Shown here in pieces: positions 43,245 through 52,028 of a DNA stretch of 64,000 nt (its first letter is position 1; each line of letters starts with the position of its first letter). The DNA comes from Xaviernesmea rhizosphaerae (GTDB lineage Bacteria > Pseudomonadota > Alphaproteobacteria > Rhizobiales > Rhizobiaceae). The stretch is taken from positions 84,554 through 148,553 of the forward strand of contig NZ_MKIO01000017.1 in assembly GCF_001938945.1 (NCBI RefSeq), read 5' to 3'. The position numbers were made by a program, and so were the translations under genes. A model generated the notes under the pieces. It searched no databases and was not told where the DNA came from. It saw only the letters and a list, made by a program, of their open reading frames with translations.

Positions 43245-44783
43245 TTACTTGTAGATGAAGCCGACATTGCCGTGATAGGCGCCCGCGGGCGCCGCGGCCT
43301 GTCGGTTGCCGTAAAGGCGGTTGACGGTGCCGAGGAAGTAGCCCGAAATATCGCCGGTCGGGTCGAAATTGTCGTCCGGGCGCGAGATGGCGCTGCGGGC
43401 GACCGGCTTGACCAGATAGGGCGTGGCGATGATCACGAGCTCGGTCTCGTTGCGCACGAAATCCTTGCTGCGGAACAGCGTGCCGAAGACAGGGATCTTG
43501 GAGATGCCCGGCAGGCCCGACATGGCCTGGCGGATGTTATCCTGCACCAGGCCGCCGATGACGATGGAGCCGCCGGAGGGAAGCTCGACGCTGGTCTTGG
43601 CCACGCGCTTGCGCAGCGACAGATAGGTCTGGCCGGGAACGCGGTTGCTGTTGCCGTTGACGACCGAACCGTCGAAGGTCGGCTCCGAGACGCTGGTCTC
43701 GATATCCAGGCTGATGCGGCCCGGCCCGAGGACGACGGGGGTGAAGTTCAGCGCGATGCCGTATTCGACGGTTTCGCTGCTGCGGGTGATCGCTCCGTCC
43801 TTGTCGATCTCCTGCGAGTTCGGCAGGCGGTATTCGCCGCCGACGGAAAATTCCGCGGCCTTGCCGGAGATTGCCGTCAGCGACGGCTCGGCGAGCGTGC
43901 GCATGACGCCGGCCTGCTCCATGGCGTTCAGATAGCTGGCAAAGTTCAGACCGCTATGGCCGATCGCGCCGGTGATCGCCGAGGCGACCGGATTGACCGC
44001 ATTGCCGAGGTTGACCGGATTGCGGAAGGTGATGCCATCGCCGCCATCGCTCGTGACCGAGCCGGAGAAGCCGAGCTGCTTCAAGACCTGGCGCGAGACT
44101 TCGGCGACGGTGACCTTGAGGGTCACCTGGTCCTCGCCATCGATGCGCAGGAGATTGACGATCTGGCTCTGCTGGCGCCGCTCGGCATAGATCGCCGCAT
44201 CGCCATTGCTGCCCTGGGCGGTGATGTTGCGCGTGGTCGCCTCGCCGCCTTTGAGGAAGGCCTGAGCCAGCTCGACCGCACGCGTCGAATCGAGCGGCGT
44301 GCGCACGGTGCCTGTCAGCACCACGTTGTCGGAGATGATTTCGACATGGATGTCCGAATCGGGCAGGAAGCGGCGCAGATTGGCCTGGAGGCCGGTAATG
44401 TCGCGCTCGACCTCAAGATCGAGGCTGACGATCTCGCGGCCATTGGCGCCGAAGATGAAGATATTGGTCTGTCCCACGGCCTTGCCGAAGAGATAGATGC
44501 GCCGGGCGGTGCGGGTGACGGCATCCGCAAGCGTCGGATCGGCGACCAGGAGGTCCTGCGCATCTTCGGGCAGGTCCACGACCAGGGCCTTGTTCAACCC
44601 GAGCTTGATGCTCTTCTTCATGCCGGGGCCGGCATCGGTGATGCGCAGCACGCTTTGGCCGGCCAGCGCCGGGGTCGCTGCGAGCGGCAGGCTGGAAAAG
44701 GCGCTGAGAAGCGCGAGGGCGCAGGCGGCGCTGGTGCGCAGGCGCTGTCCGATCCGTGTCACGTTCAATCCTCGTCTGCGCAT
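43245..44783 (-). CDS. cpaC: Tad pilus outer-membrane secretin CpaC/RcpA
   Basis: A 512-residue secretin. A cleavable signal peptide ends near ATPALAG (about residue 42). The pilus-formation N-terminal domain has LVVDLPEDAQDLLVADPTLA and TNIFIFGANGREIVSLDLEV. A BON-like domain follows at about 125-190. The secretin core has AEVSRQVLKQLGFSG, LAEPSLTAISGKAAEFSVGG and the C-terminal signature VELPSGGSIVIGGLVQDNIR with GLPGISKIPVFGTLFRS. It forms the channel for the Flp pilus. Its ATG shares one base with the cpaB stop (TGATG). Confidence 0.94.
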   Translation of the reverse strand: MRRRGLNVTRIGQRLRTSAACALALLSAFSSLPLAATPALAGQSVLRITDAGPGMKKSIKLGLNKALVVDLPEDAQDLLVADPTLADAVTRTARRIYLFGKAVGQTNIFIFGANGREIVSLDLEVERDITGLQANLRRFLPDSDIHVEIISDNVVLTGTVRTPLDSTRAVELAQAFLKGGEATTRNITAQGSNGDAAIYAERRQQSQIVNLLRIDGEDQVTLKVTVAEVSRQVLKQLGFSGSVTSDGGDGITFRNPVNLGNAVNPVASAITGAIGHSGLNFASYLNAMEQAGVMRTLAEPSLTAISGKAAEFSVGGEYRLPNSQEIDKDGAITRSSETVEYGIALNFTPVVLGPGRISLDIETSVSEPTFDGSVVNGNSNRVPGQTYLSLRKRVAKTSVELPSGGSIVIGGLVQDNIRQAMSGLPGISKIPVFGTLFRSKDFVRNETELVIIATPYLVKPVARSAISRPDDNFDPTGDISGYFLGTVNRLYGNRQAAAPAGAYHGNVGFIYK

Positions 44784-45592
44784 CAGCGTGCCGTGCTTGC
44801 CGTTGTGGTCTGATCGGTGGTGACGATCGTCCCGGATTTGATGACCTGCACCGCATGGCGGTCGCCACCATTGATGAGGTATTCGGCCGCCGCCGTGTCC
44901 GGCTCCTGCGCATCCGCAAGGCTGCGAAGGGCGAGCGACAGGCGCTCCGCCATCTGCTGGGCGACGTTGATCACCTTGGCCTGATCGGGGGTCAGCTCCA
45001 GCGTGGCCGTGGTGCCCACCACCGACTTGGTGCCATCACGCGCCTCCTCGATCTGCTGGTCGATCGCCAGCACGCGGATGTTGGAGAGCACGGTTTCCGT
45101 CGAATAGGTGCTGCCCTCGTTCTTGCGCACCATGATCACGTCGACCCGGTCATTGGGCAGGATGAAGCCGCCGGCGCCCGTGGCCACCGTGATGTTGGTC
45201 GACACGGCGCGCTTGCCCGCGGGCAGAAGCGAGGAAAGGATGCGGCTGGAGCTGTCGGCGATCTTTTCGGCGCGCAGCGGCTCGCCGGAGAAGATCGGCA
45301 GGCGCACCACGGCGCCGGTCAGATCTGTGATCGCGCCGGGGCGGCCGTCCTGCGTGATGAATCCGTCGATGACGCCGTCCTTCGGCCATTGCATCCAGCG
45401 CAGATCTGCGCCCGTCAGCCGGGCGCCCACGGGCAGGCTGCGGCTGGAGACGAGGACCTGCGTGGTTGGCGCGCGTTCGACGACCTTTTCCGAGATCACC
45501 GTCTGCGTGCCCTTGAGATTGAGCGCGAGCATGCCGGCCGTACCCGCGGAGGCGACGGCGATGGCCATGATGATGATGCGCACGGGCTTCAT
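44783..45592 (-). CDS. cpaB: CpaB/RcpC family pilus assembly protein
   Basis: A 269-residue protein from ATG 45592. One N-terminal membrane anchor is followed by the SAF domain QVLVSSRSLPVGARLTGADL. The RcpC-type region has VSTNITVATGAGGFILPNDR and VDVIMVRKNEGSTYSTETVL with NIRVLAID. CpaB proteins sit in the periplasm and modulate secretin gating. The open frame begins at 45637 but lacks a ribosome site. Upstream (45650-45710) is AT-rich with TTAATATTAA, likely the operon promoter for cpaBCDE. Confidence 0.9.
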   Translation of the reverse strand: MKPVRIIIMAIAVASAGTAGMLALNLKGTQTVISEKVVERAPTTQVLVSSRSLPVGARLTGADLRWMQWPKDGVIDGFITQDGRPGAITDLTGAVVRLPIFSGEPLRAEKIADSSSRILSSLLPAGKRAVSTNITVATGAGGFILPNDRVDVIMVRKNEGSTYSTETVLSNIRVLAIDQQIEEARDGTKSVVGTTATLELTPDQAKVINVAQQMAERLSLALRSLADAQEPDTAAAEYLINGGDRHAVQVIKSGTIVTTDQTTTASTAR

Positions 45593-45770
45593 GAAGGGCA
45601 GTCCCACACTTGGAGCTTGTCTGATGCGCTCCAGCATGGGGGGTAGAAGTGTACTTATGGTTAATAAGTCACTGGCGGAAAGGGTTAATATTAAGGATTG
45701 GAGCTTCGCCGGACGCCTGACCGGCAGGGGCGCGGCATATCGGGGGATTGAGGCAGGGCGAAAGGCGGTC

Positions 45771-46286
45771 TCAGCGCGCCGCGATGCTCAATGCGGTCTG
45801 CATCAGCGGTGAGGCCGGATAGGCGAGAAAACCGCCGATGGCGATCGCAATGCCATAGGGGATTTTGTTCTTCGCCTCGAAGGTGGCGGGAAGCCGGAGC
45901 CCATAGGCTTGGAGCAGGGCATGCTGACCCCGCAGCACCAGAATGACGACCGCCAGCAATCCGCCGCAGACGCTGACGAGCAGGAGGTAGTCGAGCAGGG
46001 AAGCGTCGAGGCCGAACCAGACCGCCGAGGCCGTCAGCAGCTTGGCATCGCCGCCGCCCATGGTGTTGAGCGAGAACAGCACGAAGCAGACGGCAAAAAC
46101 CAGGGCGCCCGCTGCCAGATGCAGGCCGATCGTGGAAAGATCCATGCCGCTGGCCGGCGCCACCACCACGAAGGTGGCCAGAAGGATCGCCGAGACCCGG
46201 TTCGGGATCGTCATCGTGAACAGGTCGGAAAAGGCGGCAAAGGCCAGACACAAGGGAACGACGACGAAGATGGCGGCCTGGATCAT
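45771..46286 (-). CDS. cpaA: Prepilin peptidase CpaA/TadV (A24 family)
   Basis: A 171-residue aspartic membrane peptidase that cleaves Flp and TadE-type prepilins. The two catalytic Asp residues are D21 in AAFSDLFTMTIPNR and D80 in the GxGD-type motif MGGGDAKLL. Five to six membrane helices span the protein. It lacks the methyltransferase domain, as usual for TadV. It lies between the pilin genes and cpaB on the same strand, with 293 bases to the third pilin gene and 178 to cpaB. Confidence 0.93.
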   Translation of the reverse strand: MIQAAIFVVVPLCLAFAAFSDLFTMTIPNRVSAILLATFVVVAPASGMDLSTIGLHLAAGALVFAVCFVLFSLNTMGGGDAKLLTASAVWFGLDASLLDYLLLVSVCGGLLAVVILVLRGQHALLQAYGLRLPATFEAKNKIPYGIAIAIGGFLAYPASPLMQTALSIAAR

Positions 46287-46518
46287 GAGGAGGGCATCCC
46301 GCGGTGCGATCCGCTTTTCACATTCTGATGCCGCGATTTTCGCTGCCTGCGCCTAACAAATCGAAAACGGGCGGGATGTGTTGGTGTCGAAGCTGACGCT
46401 CGAGAGTGAGTTCCCGTCAAGAAGGACTGATGTCCCGTCTGCATTGGGACTGTGTATTCAGGCTCGCTTCAAGGCCGTCGCCGTTTGAGGCAGCGAGCCA
46501 TCGGGAAGCGTGTCTAAA

Positions 46519-46550
46519 GCGCGGCGAGACGCTCTCCGCGCCTGCTTTTT
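46519..46550 (+). terminator. Hairpin between pilin genes and cpaA
   Basis: GCGCGG (46519-46524) pairs with CCGCGC (46536-46541) around GAGACGCTCT-type loop, and on the plus strand is followed by a T6 run (46545-46550). On the minus strand the stem is followed by only TTT. It could partly end pilin transcription before cpaA, giving high pilin and low peptidase levels; direction is uncertain. Confidence 0.45.
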
Positions 46551-46579
46551 TATGGCGTGACCCGACGCATCGACATGCG

Positions 46580-46750
46580 TCAGGGGGTCTTCTGCGCATC
46601 CGCCAAGGTCGTGAACACGTTGCTAAGCTCCGTCCGAAGAGCCGTCATTCCGCCTGCCACGACCAATCCGATAACGCCCGTGAGAAGTGCGTACTCGATT
46701 GCCGTGCCGCCGGAACGATTTTCGATCAGCCGACAAAGCAGGAGCAGCAT
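46580..46750 (-). CDS. Third Flp-type pilin-like protein (56 aa)
   Basis: A 56-codon gene directly after the second pilin. It translates to a peptide beginning MLLLLCRLIENRSGGTAIEY with the Flp motif: cleavage after the first Gly, then Glu at +5 and Tyr at +6, and hydrophobic ALLTGVIGLVVAGGMTALRT. It ends FTTLADAQKTP. It is diverged from the two upstream pilins, which are nearly identical to each other, and has a hydrophobic leader with Cys. Its ATG overlaps the TAA of the preceding pilin (TAATG). It may be a minor pilin or an initiating subunit. Confidence 0.8.
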   Translation of the reverse strand: MLLLLCRLIENRSGGTAIEYALLTGVIGLVVAGGMTALRTELSNVFTTLADAQKTP

Positions 46751-46923
46751 TAGGTGTTGTTCTCGAGTGTGGTTTTCAGATTGGTAAACGTTGTGTTCAA
46801 CTGCGTGCCGAGAACTTTTGCGCCGCCGATCAGCGCGACCGAAATCAGGGCGGCGATCAGGCCATATTCGATGGCCGTCGCACCGGAGCGGTCTTGAAGG
46901 AAGGTACTGAGTCGGTTTTTCAT
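46750..46923 (-). CDS. Flp/Fap pilin (second copy)
   Basis: A 57-residue Flp prepilin: short basic leader MKNRLSTFLQDRSG, cleavage, then ATAIEYGLIAALISVALIGG with Glu at +5 and Tyr at +6, and a tail ending NTTFTNLKTTLENNT. It is almost identical to the first copy after the leader, evidence of a recent tandem duplication. Its ATG shares one base with the stop of the first copy (TGATG) and its TAA shares one with the third gene, so the three are translationally coupled. Type IVb pilus subunit, processed by CpaA. Confidence 0.93.
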   Translation of the reverse strand: MKNRLSTFLQDRSGATAIEYGLIAALISVALIGGAKVLGTQLNTTFTNLKTTLENNT

Positions 46924-47096
46924 CAGCTGTTGTTCGCCAAAGTGGTTTTCAGGTTGGTGAAGGTGGTGTTGAGCTGGGTGCCCAGTGCCTTGGCACCGCC
47001 GATGAGAGCGACGGAGATCAGGGCAGCGATCAGGCCGTATTCGATCGCGGTCGCACCGGACTCGTCCTTCAGAAAGCGGTTGAAAAGATTTGTCAT
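46923..47096 (-). CDS. pilA: Flp/Fap pilin (first copy)
   Basis: A 57-residue Flp prepilin starting MTNLFNRFLKDESGATAIEY. Cleavage after Gly leaves Glu at +5. The hydrophobic GLIAALISVALIGGAKALGT is followed by a tail ending TTLANNS. AGGAGA seven bases upstream of the ATG gives a strong ribosome site, stronger than anything before copies two and three, which rely on overlapping stop-start codons. It is the first gene of the tad operon on this strand and presumably the major pilin, with an AT-rich upstream region shared with the divergent secretin-domain gene. Confidence 0.93.
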   Translation of the reverse strand: MTNLFNRFLKDESGATAIEYGLIAALISVALIGGAKALGTQLNTTFTNLKTTLANNS

Positions 47097-47438
47097 GACG
47101 ATTCTCCTGGATGTCTTCTGGCATTCGCGAGGCAGTAACAACCGCGCGGTCGCGCCGGTCGATGAGAACCATAGGATCACGCACTTGCGATCGGCTTAAG
47201 TCGAAAGGTGAATCAAAGGTGAAGGCTTTGCCTCTATGCGCAAAGTTTTGCGCGGGGCAGGACCCGAAAGCGAGGCGTTTTACGATCAACTATTTGTTTT
47301 ATAATAATTTAATTGGAAAGACTGGCATGAGGGCGAAAGGCGTCCGTCCTGCTTAAGCATTCATTCACCAAGTTGCGCGAAGATGGGCGGAAAGAGGGAC
47401 CTGCATCGGCCGGGTGCCTTCAGCTTCGGAAGACGACC
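47097..47438. other. Divergent promoter region of the pilin operon and secretin-domain gene
   Basis: About 340 bases without a gene. AT-rich sequence at 47286-47320 (TTTGTTTTATAATAATTTAA) is the most likely promoter zone for the pilins. A TTAAGCATTCATTCA at about 47352 is a poor CtrA-like match. No operator could be assigned. Confidence 0.4.
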
Positions 47439-47849
47439 ATGACCCTGTCCGCCTCTTGCCGCGCGCTCCTTCTCTGCCTGCCTGTGGCGATGGTGTTTTT
47501 TGCCCCGGCGCCCATGCCTGCGCGGGCGGAGGGCCAGGCGCCGATGCGGGTCTTCCTCAACCATGCGCGCGTCCTCAAGCTCGATCGTCCGGTCTCCAAG
47601 GTTATCGTTGGAAATTCCGCCATTGCAGACGCCACCGTGGCCGATCCGCGGACCATCGTGTTGACCGGCCGCAATGCCGGCATGACCAATCTCGTCATCC
47701 TCGACAGCGACGACCAGCCGGTCGTCGACGAGCGCATCCTGGTCGCCCATGACGAGGACTATGTGCTGCGGCTTTACCGCTCGGTCGTACCGACCATCCA
47801 GACCTGCACGCCGGTCTGCGCGCCGCTGCCCGTCGTCAAGAACAATTGA
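47439..47849 (+). CDS. Stand-alone pilus-formation N-terminal domain protein (CpaC-related)
   Basis: A 136-residue secreted protein. A signal peptide ends around PMPARAEG (residue 32). The rest is the pilus formation N-terminal domain seen at the start of CpaC/RcpA secretins: MRVFLNHARVLKLDRPVSKV, VIVGNSAIADATVADPRTIV, GRNAGMTNLVILDSDDQPVV. It then ends in a short tail with two Cys residues (QTCTPVCAP) that could form a disulfide. There is no secretin core. Such orphans lie in rhizobial tad loci and may cap or extend the secretin; the exact role is unknown. ATG 47439 fits the signal peptide. Confidence 0.85.
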   Translation: MTLSASCRALLLCLPVAMVFFAPAPMPARAEGQAPMRVFLNHARVLKLDRPVSKVIVGNSAIADATVADPRTIVLTGRNAGMTNLVILDSDDQPVVDERILVAHDEDYVLRLYRSVVPTIQTCTPVCAPLPVVKNN

Positions 47850-48199
47850 TGGCCGCAACGCGCCGCCCTCGTCCGACAGGCGACGGGAGGTGCCCCGACA
47901 CTTGGTGTCTTTCGGGCGCAGATCGATCATCTGCCTGCATCTGTTTTGCGCGCAGGCCTTCAACCCCTCGTCTGTATGGCCATGCTACGGCGACTGCCGG
48001 GGTCTCGGTCTGAAAATCGGTGTCATGCTGCGGGGTGTTCCTGTGTAAGGCATCCTTAAGCGCTTGCCGGCGATCATGGCGCTGAAAGGCTCCCATTGAT
48101 CGCGCGCAGCCTGCCGCTGGCGCCTGCCGGCGATGCTGCGGGACAGCGAATGAGGATCCTACGCGTTGCGGGCCGGTCGCCCGACGGGAACGCCACGGC
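47850..48199. other. Intergenic region before the TadE-type genes
   Basis: 350 bases with no supported gene. A CCTTAAGCGCTTGCC stretch near 48052 contains the palindrome AAGCGCTT. No promoter or terminator stands out. The region presumably carries the promoter of the TadE pair. Confidence 0.4.
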
Positions 48200-48802
48200 A
48201 TGAAGATGACAGAAACGCCTTATCTCCGCTTTCCGTCCGGCAAGGGTGGCGGTCGGTCCTTCCTTAAGGAGCGCTCCGGGTCCGCGGCCGTGGAATTTGC
48301 CATTCTCATCCTGCCCTTCCTGATGGTCGTCTTCGCGCTGATCGAGACCTCGGTCGCTTTTGCCGGAGAACAACTGCTGGCGAATGCGACCGAGGTCATG
48401 GCGCGCAAGCTGCGCACCGGCGAGATCACCACGACCACCAGCCAGGCGGAGTTCCGCCGGCAGTTCTGCACCGAGATCGCCGCGATGATGACCTGCTCCT
48501 CGAGCGAGGTCGACACGCCGGAAAAGCTCTTTCTCGACGTGCGCAGCTTCAAGGATTTCGCCAGCCTTCCCGAGGCCGTTCCCCGGATCGGCAATGCGCC
48601 CGATGGTGATCTGGATACGAGCCAGTTCGCTTATGCGCCCGGCGGCTCGGGCGCTATCAACATCGTGCGGGCCTATTATCGCTGGCGCGTCGTCACCGAC
48701 CTCGTCCGTCCCTATATCACCAATCTGCGGCCCGCGGGCAGCAGCCGGCCGCGCGACTATCTCATGGTCGCCACCACGGCCTTCCGGACGGAGAAATATT
48801 GA
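48200..48802 (+). CDS. tadE: TadE-type pseudopilin
   Basis: A 200-residue minor pseudopilin. A basic leader ends KERSG; the class IVb cleavage follows, then SAAVEFAILILPFLMVVFAL with Glu at +5 and Phe at +6, the TadE hallmark, followed by IETSVAFAGEQLLANATEVM. The periplasmic part contains a pair of Cys residues (QFCTEIAAMMTCSS) and an ordered C-terminus. TadE and TadF are processed by the same peptidase as Flp and are required for pilus assembly. The ATG overlaps nothing upstream; its stop overlaps the next gene (TGATG). Confidence 0.9.
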   Translation: MKMTETPYLRFPSGKGGGRSFLKERSGSAAVEFAILILPFLMVVFALIETSVAFAGEQLLANATEVMARKLRTGEITTTTSQAEFRRQFCTEIAAMMTCSSSEVDTPEKLFLDVRSFKDFASLPEAVPRIGNAPDGDLDTSQFAYAPGGSGAINIVRAYYRWRVVTDLVRPYITNLRPAGSSRPRDYLMVATTAFRTEKY

Positions 48803-49395
48803 TGCGCGATGAGGTCCCACGCATCCCTGTGACCGCGCGATTGCGCGCGCGCGCCGGCCGCCTCCTGGGTGACCGGGGTGGGGCAGGGGCCATCGAGTTC
48901 GCCTTCATCGCCCCGATGCTGCTCGTCGCCTATCTCGGGGCGTTCGAGGCGTCGGTGGGCTTCAGCGTGTCGCGCAAGACGGCCCGCGCCGCCGCGACGA
49001 TTTCCGATCTTCTCACGCAGAGCACCCTGGTCTCGGTCGATACGCTGGATGGCATGCCCCACGTCGTGCGCGCGCTGATGGCGCCCTATGTCGCGGCAAA
49101 CGTCAAGATGAAGATCACGGGCATCGCGGTGGACTCCTCGGGCCAGGGTCAGGTGCGCTGGTCGCGCGATGAGGCTGGCGGCACGCCCTATGCCAAGGAC
49201 TCCTCCGTCAGCGTCCCGCAGGATGGCAGCATGGACAGCAGCTTCGTCGTACGCACCGAGCTGTCGGTGCCCTACCGGATGAAGATGCTCGACATGATGC
49301 AGGGAAAAGGGCAGGCCGGCGCCTTCTCCATCTCCAAGACCTATTATTACCGCCAGCGCGTGGGCTCGGGCATCACCTGTTCGGATTGCCCCTGA
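48802..49395 (+). CDS. TadE/TadF-like pseudopilin
   Basis: A 197-residue second pseudopilin. Leader ends GDRGG; then AGAIEFAFIAPMLLVAYLGA with Glu at +5 and Phe at +6 after cleavage, followed by FEASVGFSVSRKTARAAATI, which is the conserved TadE-like helix region with TISDLLTQS. The C-terminal SKTYYYRQRVGSGITCSDCP ends in a CxxC pair. ATG 48802 shares one base with the stop of tadE, so the two are coupled. No large TadG (vWA-domain) gene is found in the window, so this pair may be the whole minor pilin set here. Confidence 0.87.
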   Translation: MRDEVPRIPVTARLRARAGRLLGDRGGAGAIEFAFIAPMLLVAYLGAFEASVGFSVSRKTARAAATISDLLTQSTLVSVDTLDGMPHVVRALMAPYVAANVKMKITGIAVDSSGQGQVRWSRDEAGGTPYAKDSSVSVPQDGSMDSSFVVRTELSVPYRMKMLDMMQGKGQAGAFSISKTYYYRQRVGSGITCSDCP

Positions 49396-49614
49396 TCCGG
49401 AAAATCCGCCTGCGGGGTCTTCTCCAGCCCGCGCGGTCCTTCCACGCCCGGCAGACCGGCGGTTTGCGATAGGGATCCGTCCCGGCAAAAGCGATTCCGG
49501 TTTTCGAGCCGATAGGCTATGTCTCCTGCAAATCAACCGTCGCCGGACAGGTCCGGCGGGCGTCCGGCTGGATGGCTCTGGCGGGCCGGCCGGTTTTGGA
49601 AAACGGAAACGACC

Positions 49615-50835
49615 ATGGCGCGTGCCTTTCTCTTCGTGCTCGACTCCTTCGGCATTGGCGGTGCGCCGGATGCGGCCGCCTTTGGCGACGAGGGTGCCGA
49701 CACGCTCGGTCACATCGCCGAATTCTGCGCCGCCGGTGCGGCCGACCGGTCGGGGCTTCGTCAGGGGCCGCTGTCGCTTCCCCATCTCTCGGCCCGCGGC
49801 CTGGTGCATGCAGCCGAACTGGCCAGCTGGCGCCGGCTGGCCGGCATGCCGAAACCGGATGCGATCGACGCGTCCTATGGCGCGGCCAGCGAACTGTCAC
49901 GCGGAAAGGATACGCCCTCGGGCCATTGGGAAATCGCCGGCGTGCCCGTCACCTTCGACTGGGGCTATTTTCCCAGCGAGGGCGAGGCCTTCGACCGGGA
50001 CTTCGTCGATCTCTTCTGCCGCGAGGTCGATCTTCCCGGCATTCTGGGCAATTGCCATGCCTCGGGCACCGAGATCATCGCCGCGCTCGGCGAGGAGCAT
50101 CTGCGCAGCGGCAAGCCGATCTGCTACACCTCGGTCGATTCCGTCTTCCAGATCGCGGCGCATGAGGAGAGCTTCGGCCTGGAGCGGCTCTATGGCATCT
50201 GCCAGACCGCCCGCCGCCTGCTTTACGACCGCAATATCGGCCGCGTGATCGCCCGCCCCTTCACCGGCAGCAGCGCCGCGGATTTCACCCGCACCGGCAA
50301 CCGCCGCGACTATGCCGTGCCGCCGCCGGAGCCGACCCTGCTGGACCGGCTGAGCGAGGCCGGCCGCACCGTCCATGCCGTGGGCAAGGTGGCTGACATC
50401 TTCGCCCATTGCGGCATCGGCCGGCTGTGGAAGGCCAATGGCAACATGGCGCTGTTCGATGCGACGCTCGAGGCGGCGAAGGCGGCCGGGGAGGGCGATC
50501 TCGTCTTCACCAATTTCGTCGATTTCGACATGGTCTACGGCCATCGGCGCGACGTGGCCGGCTATGCCGCGGCGCTGGAAGCCTTCGACCGCCGCCTGCC
50601 CGAATTCGACAGCCTGCTGAAGCCGGGCGATCTCGTCATCATCACCGCCGACCATGGCTGCGATCCGACCTGGCGCGGCACCGACCATACGCGTGAGCGT
50701 GTGCCGGTTCTCGCTTACGGACCCGGCATCGCCCCGCGCTCCCTCGGTCTGATCGAGGGCTTCGCCCCGATCGGCGAAACCATCGCCCGCCATCTGGGAA
50801 TTTCTCCCGGCCTCCACGCAAAGAGCTTCCTATGA
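49615..50835 (+). CDS. deoB: Phosphopentomutase
   Basis: A 406-residue alkaline phosphatase-superfamily metalloenzyme interconverting (deoxy)ribose-1-phosphate and 5-phosphate. Metal-site motifs are present: [16 protein letters not shown] at the N-terminus with [13 protein letters not shown], the phospho-acceptor region [15 protein letters not shown], and the C-terminal [19 protein letters not shown]. Length matches the family. ATG 49615 has GGAAAC upstream. It is coupled to add: its TGA overlaps the add ATG (ATGA). Together they form a nucleoside salvage unit. Confidence 0.96.
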   Translation: MARAFLFVLDSFGIGGAPDAAAFGDEGADTLGHIAEFCAAGAADRSGLRQGPLSLPHLSARGLVHAAELASWRRLAGMPKPDAIDASYGAASELSRGKDTPSGHWEIAGVPVTFDWGYFPSEGEAFDRDFVDLFCREVDLPGILGNCHASGTEIIAALGEEHLRSGKPICYTSVDSVFQIAAHEESFGLERLYGICQTARRLLYDRNIGRVIARPFTGSSAADFTRTGNRRDYAVPPPEPTLLDRLSEAGRTVHAVGKVADIFAHCGIGRLWKANGNMALFDATLEAAKAAGEGDLVFTNFVDFDMVYGHRRDVAGYAAALEAFDRRLPEFDSLLKPGDLVIITADHGCDPTWRGTDHTRERVPVLAYGPGIAPRSLGLIEGFAPIGETIARHLGISPGLHAKSFL

Positions 50836-51809
50836 CCACGCAGACCCTGAAAAAGGCCGAGCTTCACCTGCATATCGAAGGCGCCGCGCCGATCGCGCTG
50901 GCCGAGCGGCAGGCCGAACGCTACGGCGTAGACATCAGCGGCACGATCGCCGATGGCCGTTACGTCTGGCGCGATTTCGCCGATTTCATCCAGGCCTATG
51001 ATCGCGTGGCCGGCCTGTTCCGCACACCGGAGGACTATGCGGCGCTGGCGGAAGCCTATCTCACCGAGATCGCTGAAGCCGGCGCCATCTATGCCGAGCT
51101 GATCGTCTCCTCCGATCATGGCGAGGCCATCGGGATCGGCGCCGATGCCTATCTCGACGGCCTCGGCCGCGGCATTCTGGCAGCGAAGGAAAAGACCGGC
51201 ATCGAAGCGCGCATGCTGATCACCATGATCCGCCATCTCGGCCCCGAGCGTGCCGAGCGCACGGCCGCCTATGCCGCGCGTCGGCCGCATCCCCTGGTCA
51301 CCGGCGTCAATCTGGCAGGCGAGGAGCGCATGCACAACGTCGCCGATTTCGCCCGCGCCTTCGATATCGCCCGCGATGCCGGTCTGGGTCTCACCATCCA
51401 TGCCGGCGAAATGGCCGGCGCCTTCAGCGTGCGCGACGCGCTTGATCATGTCCGCCCCAGCCGAATCAGCCATGGCGTGCGCGCCATCGAGGACGAGGCG
51501 CTGGTGCGCCGGATCGCCGAGGAGGGCGTCGTGCTCGAGGTCTGCCCCGGCTCCAACATCGCGCTCGGCGTGTTCGACAGCTTCGACAGCCACCCCTTGA
51601 AGCGCCTGCGCGATGCCGGCTGCCGCGTCACGCTGAATTCGGACGATCCGCCCTTCTTCGACACCTCGCTTGCCCAGGAATATGCGATGGCCGCCTCGGT
51701 CTTCGGCTTCTCCCCTGCCGAGATCGACGCCATGACCCGCACCGCAATCGAGGCCGCCTTCATCGACGAGCCGGCCCGCGCCGTGCTTCTGGCCAGGCTG
51801 GCGGGCTGA
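50832..51809 (+). CDS. add: Adenosine deaminase
   Basis: A 325-residue zinc-dependent deaminase turning (deoxy)adenosine into (deoxy)inosine. The metal ligands are in [12 protein letters not shown] (HxH), the third His in [10 protein letters not shown], and the catalytic Glu is in that same motif. The base-binding [12 protein letters not shown] and final ligand Asp in [11 protein letters not shown] are intact. The downstream HAGEM variant suggests the ADA/adenine-deaminase-like family common in rhizobia; adenine as substrate cannot be excluded because some members of this branch deaminate adenine. It overlaps deoB by four bases and is followed by a RIME-like repeat. Confidence 0.92.
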   Translation: MTTQTLKKAELHLHIEGAAPIALAERQAERYGVDISGTIADGRYVWRDFADFIQAYDRVAGLFRTPEDYAALAEAYLTEIAEAGAIYAELIVSSDHGEAIGIGADAYLDGLGRGILAAKEKTGIEARMLITMIRHLGPERAERTAAYAARRPHPLVTGVNLAGEERMHNVADFARAFDIARDAGLGLTIHAGEMAGAFSVRDALDHVRPSRISHGVRAIEDEALVRRIAEEGVVLEVCPGSNIALGVFDSFDSHPLKRLRDAGCRVTLNSDDPPFFDTSLAQEYAMAASVFGFSPAEIDAMTRTAIEAAFIDEPARAVLLARLAG

Positions 51810-51819
51810 GGCTTTCGCG

Positions 51820-51923
51820 AGAGCATCGGACCGAAAAGTGGAAATCGGTTTTCGGATAAATCCGCTGCGGAAACAAAAGCCTACAGCAGCAAGCTGCGTA
51901 TGATTTTCAGTCCGATGCTCTAG
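51820..51923. repeat. RIME-like palindromic repeat downstream of add
   Basis: Begins AGAGCATCGGACCGAAAAGT and ends CAGTCCGATGCTCTAG, so the outer arms are inverted copies. The middle shows AATCGGTTTTCGGATAAATC and an additional inner hairpin GCAGCAAGCTGC. It lies 12 bases after the add stop and is the best-preserved single copy in the window. Confidence 0.8.
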
Positions 51924-52028
51924 CGGCAGCAATCAGCGCTCAGGCGCGCTGCGCCGGCGAAGGATTCACGTGGAACCCGCAGCCCTCTGCCGCGTTCGGT
52001 CTGGCTGACCGAGAGAGGGGGAGATGTG

